DNA of 64,000 bases from an uncultured Bacteroidota bacterium (lineage in GTDB: Bacteria > Bacteroidota > Bacteroidia > Flavobacteriales > Flavobacteriaceae), in assembly GCA_902546725.1 (NCBI GenBank), contig CACCLB010000006.1, positions 1-64,000 on the forward strand, in the 5' to 3' direction. Of the stretch, positions 61,547-64,000 are shown piece by piece. A model generated the notes under the pieces. That model had not been told where the DNA came from. It was given only the letters and a program-made list of their open reading frames with translations, and made no database searches. Both the position numbers and the translations under genes were made by a program. Every line of letters begins with the position of its first letter. The first letter of the stretch is position 1.

Positions 61547-62911
61547 TTAAAAAATCCTCAAATCATATCCCACAAAACTCCTTTCCAATTTATCACAAAC
61601 CCTTCCAGTGGTTCCACTACCCATAAAAGGGTCTAATACTAATTCAAACTCTTTTGAGGTTTGAAGGATTGGTAGAGTTATTATTTCTTCAGGGAAAGGA
61701 GCTGGGTGTTCTCCTTCAATATCTAACTTTTGATTTGCAACTGATGTTCTCACAATATCCTCATTCCAATAATCTCCCATGTTCTTTCCTTTGATGTTGG
61801 GTAGGTAAGGTGATATAGAATTTGAGTACTCCCCATTTACACTTCTGTGTCGAGGTGGAAGAGAAGGTTTAGTTTTATCTGAGAGTTTGGTGAGTGTTGG
61901 ATAATAATCATACTCCATTGATTTGGTCAGATGAAAGATAAACTCATAAGATGGAGTAAGGTTAGATTTTGATGATGAGGGTTTGGGATTGGTCTTTGAC
62001 CAGATAATGGTATTTCTAAGTATCCATCCTTGTTCTTGAAGTTTAATAACTATCCTATGAGGAACATTTTGAAGATTTCCATTATAAAAAGTATCCCCAA
62101 GGTTAAGAAAGAAACTTCCCCGTTCATTTAATACTCTCTTACAATCTCTTAGATGTTCCGATAGATTTAGTACAAACTCCTCAGAGGTTTTCTCATTTCC
62201 TAATCCTTCTTCTTCAAAATATTTTCTTTTATTCCAATAGGGTGGAGAAGTAAAAATGGTTTGTACTTCACCATCGAGTAACTCACTCATATCATGAGAT
62301 GATTTCTGATAAAACCTCCATGATGAGTTCTTAGTTGTTTTTGATTTATTGTTGGATTTGGTTTCTCTACTTTCTTTCTCTTTTATCTCTCGTTGTATTT
62401 GAAGATAAGATTGGTTTACAGTAAGAATTCCTTTATCTAAGAGTTCTATATGGTCAGGGTGATGTTTATGAATAAAAATCAATCTTTGTAACTGAGAAGA
62501 AGAGATTCCCATTTCTTTAGAAACTATATCACGAGAAGAACTTCTGTTAGATTTAACAGAAGTTAAATCCGTTCTTCTCCCTTGTCCTTTTCTGTAATAC
62601 CCATCAAGTATTAGATATTCATTAATAAGTTCCTTAAAACTCTTTATTCGTTGTTTATTGAAGTGGATAAGGAGTAATTCCTCTTCACCATCCTTAACTT
62701 CTTTCACTTCAACCTCAACTTCTTCCCATCCCAATTTTTTAATAGATTCAAATCTTCTATTTCCACTGATTACTTGATTACGAGAATCAATAATTAGAGG
62801 TTGTAACAATCCAACCTCTGAAATACTTTCCATCAGTTCCTCAATAAAGGATAGGGTGTAGATTTCTTTGTTCTTAGGATGATGTTTAAGTGAGGATACT
62901 TTAACCTTCAT
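61547..62911 (-). CDS. ParB-domain/DNA methyltransferase fusion
   Basis: 454 residues. Residues 1-100 are a ParB N-terminal-type domain (VISGNRRFESIKKLGW, 48-63). A linker with the 26-bp repeat (codons 116-125) and an HTH-like stretch (DIVSKEMGISSSQLQRL, 128-143) follow. Residues 205-454 are a beta-class N4/N6 methyltransferase: TSPPY (221-225) and DPFMGSGTT (427-435) after it. ParB-methyltransferase fusions are known in phages and mobile elements. No restriction gene is in the window, so it is an orphan enzyme here. Its start is 39 nt after the integrase stop, so the two may be co-transcribed. Confidence 0.88.
   Translation of the reverse strand: MKVKVSSLKHHPKNKEIYTLSFIEELMESISEVGLLQPLIIDSRNQVISGNRRFESIKKLGWEEVEVEVKEVKDGEEELLLIHFNKQRIKSFKELINEYLILDGYYRKGQGRRTDLTSVKSNRSSSRDIVSKEMGISSSQLQRLIFIHKHHPDHIELLDKGILTVNQSYLQIQREIKEKESRETKSNNKSKTTKNSSWRFYQKSSHDMSELLDGEVQTIFTSPPYWNKRKYFEEEGLGNEKTSEEFVLNLSEHLRDCKRVLNERGSFFLNLGDTFYNGNLQNVPHRIVIKLQEQGWILRNTIIWSKTNPKPSSSKSNLTPSYEFIFHLTKSMEYDYYPTLTKLSDKTKPSLPPRHRSVNGEYSNSISPYLPNIKGKNMGDYWNEDIVRTSVANQKLDIEGEHPAPFPEEIITLPILQTSKEFELVLDPFMGSGTTGRVCDKLERSFVGYDLRIF
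62539..62564. repeat. 26-bp near-palindrome, copy B (inside the methyltransferase gene)
   Basis: Perfect arms ACTTCTGTTA and TAACAGAAGT around GATT. It matches copy A at 56316-56341 at 24 of 26 positions and codes the polar linker LTSVKSNRSS between the ParB and HTH parts. Confidence 0.85.
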
Positions 62912-62950
62912 AGAGTGAAGGTAGCAAAGAATTTTATGGTATGCAAGTAA

Positions 62951-64000
62951 TCAGGAAATCAACTGTTTTACTTTCTCTTTCCAAACATCTTCTGGAAGTG
63001 TTCCCATTTCTTTTAACCTCAACAGTGTTTTTAATTGTTCTTCAGTTTCTGCGGTAATGGATTTTGATTTCTTTTCTTTTTTCTGGTCAAGTTCTTGATT
63101 GAATAGCCCATCGTTTACTTTCATGATATCCTTATCCAAAACATTGTAATATCCGTCAAAGACCTTTTGAGTAGTATGTCCTGTCATTTTCATTATACTC
63201 CTAATCGGTGTTCCTAACTCAATGTGTTCTCTAATAAAAGTTCTTCTCCCGATATGTGATGAAACGATTGAATAAAGTGGAATAAAACTTGTGTTCTCCT
63301 CTTTTCCGTTTAAATCCCAATCCCTAACTCTTACCCCTCTATCAAGACCAATGTGTTTACAGATTTCTTTTATGTAACTGTTGTATTTCTGATTAGATAT
63401 TGCATTGCCAAATTTTGTTCTTGGAAAAAGGTAATTATGAGCGTTTTTATTCTTTGAGTACTTCTTCCAAATCTCAAAAGTCATTCTGTTAATCCTAACT
63501 CGTACAGGTTCCTTTTGAATTTTAATCTTTTCCATAAAAAATGAAAAGTAACCTAATCTTTTTCCATTGATTTCTTCTGTATCGTAATCAAAATCTCCAA
63601 TCTTCATTTTAACCATATCTCCAAACCTACACCCCACGTTACAGAGAAAAATCAACATGTCTTTATACACCTCAAAAGAGGTATATGTAGAAGACCATCT
63701 TTTGTTATCAGTATCAACCCAAGAATCATCAAGATATATTAGTCTTCTCTCCTTTTGAAGTACTTCAGTGTGATTCGGGTTTTGAATAGAGTACTTATCA
63801 TAATTGTATAGTTTGAGTACCTCATCTCTTTTGAAAAAGATTACTTCTCCTCCTCCATCACTAAGTACAATTCCATCTGGTTTCTTTATACTGAAATTGG
63901 TTCCATACTTTTCATTACTCCAGTTTGAGAATCTTGAAAGTGCTTTCATTCTCTTTCTAATAGTGGAGGGTCTTAAACCTTTTCTATCATAACTCCATCT
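62951..64000 (-). CDS. tyrosine recombinase/integrase (5' end beyond window)
   Basis: The frame is open from 64000 down to the stop at 62951: 349 codons with no start required inside the window. The methionine at 63949 is internal, because upstream codons read WSYDRKGLRPSTIRKRM, an SAM-like core-binding helix. The catalytic domain shows the first Arg in CNVGCRFGDMVKM, the HxxR motif as SSHIGRRTF, the His in MTGHTTQKVFDG and the nucleophile Tyr in GYYNVL. The C-terminal tail (about 50 residues, KKEKKSKSITAETEEQLKTL) is a charged helix. It is the integrase of the element; a host tRNA target fits the junction at 56.2 kb. Confidence 0.92.
   Translation of the reverse strand, partial: RWSYDRKGLRPSTIRKRMKALSRFSNWSNEKYGTNFSIKKPDGIVLSDGGGEVIFFKRDEVLKLYNYDKYSIQNPNHTEVLQKERRLIYLDDSWVDTDNKRWSSTYTSFEVYKDMLIFLCNVGCRFGDMVKMKIGDFDYDTEEINGKRLGYFSFFMEKIKIQKEPVRVRINRMTFEIWKKYSKNKNAHNYLFPRTKFGNAISNQKYNSYIKEICKHIGLDRGVRVRDWDLNGKEENTSFIPLYSIVSSHIGRRTFIREHIELGTPIRSIMKMTGHTTQKVFDGYYNVLDKDIMKVNDGLFNQELDQKKEKKSKSITAETEEQLKTLLRLKEMGTLPEDVWKEKVKQLIS

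Noticed and set aside
61547-62911. Complete restriction-modification system
   Set aside because: No endonuclease gene is next to the methyltransferase in the visible part of the element.
63949-63951. Integrase start at Met 63949
   Set aside because: The frame stays open to the window edge and the upstream codons look like the integrase core-binding helix.
1-64000. CRISPR arrays, rRNA, insertion sequences
   Set aside because: No regularly spaced direct repeats, rRNA-like sequence or transposase genes were seen on reading both strands.

Overview
The window looks like chromosomal DNA of a marine-type member of the Bacteroidota, family Flavobacteriaceae. The evidence is low GC, SusC/SusD outer-membrane proteins, many lipoproteins, an UpxY/NusG-like antiterminator heading a polysaccharide operon, almost no Shine-Dalgarno sequences, and promoter elements of the TTTG-N~20-TAnnTTTG type. 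No rRNA, complete tRNA, CRISPR array or insertion sequence was seen.

Region 1 (1-11.4 kb) is a surface-polysaccharide locus. A minus-strand operon starts at a consensus promoter and a terminator-like leader hairpin. It then runs through an UpxY-like antiterminator, a winged-helix protein with a degenerate nucleotidyltransferase domain, a mannose-6-phosphate-isomerase-type cupin, a nucleotidyltransferase, UDP-glucose 6-dehydrogenase, a sugar epimerase and a truncated ABC exporter. Beside it lie a fused O-antigen-ligase/TPR protein, a WecA/MraY-like lipid-carrier sugar-phosphate transferase, and a second ligase/TPR unit split into two overlapping genes. Region 2 (11.5-14.7 kb) is one giant repetitive lipoprotein followed by a strong terminator.

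Region 3 (15-44 kb) is housekeeping and nutrient uptake with a strong peptide and cell-wall flavour: M19 dipeptidase, PBP4-type DD-carboxypeptidase, TonB receptor, pirin, nucleoside, Na+/solute and Na+/alanine transporters, Tat-exported aminotransferase, M20 amidohydrolase, OsmC, CAP lipoprotein, a DUF1611/dipeptide-epimerase pair (D-glutamate or murein-peptide use), a GH32/sugar-porter fructan pair, MlrC-like M81, penicillin acylase and M14 carboxypeptidase. Region 4 (44-53 kb) is a SusC/SusD pair with a CRTAC1-type FG-GAP lipoprotein and no glycoside hydrolase. Region 5 (53.4-56.0 kb) holds DoxX, acetoacetyl-CoA synthetase and two previously unannotated tiny membrane-peptide genes.

Region 6 (about 56.23 kb to beyond the right edge) is an integrated mobile element. 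Its left junction is readable: the last 20 nt of a minus-strand tRNA (from T-loop base 57 through CCA) sit 1 nt from the tRNA terminator, and sequence identity with a tRNA stops there. Inside are a repeat-rich non-coding stretch, two small genes (one HTH/excisionase-like), a five-gene cargo operon (acyl carrier protein, SDR, AMP-ligase, GNAT-like protein, NodB-type deacetylase), a ParB-domain/DNA-methyltransferase fusion and a tyrosine recombinase running off the window. A 26-bp near-palindrome occurs both in the left non-coding region and inside the methyltransferase gene. The cargo operon and this repeat pair are the most novel content. The cargo is inferred to make an acyl group on an ACP and transfer it to a deacetylated surface sugar.
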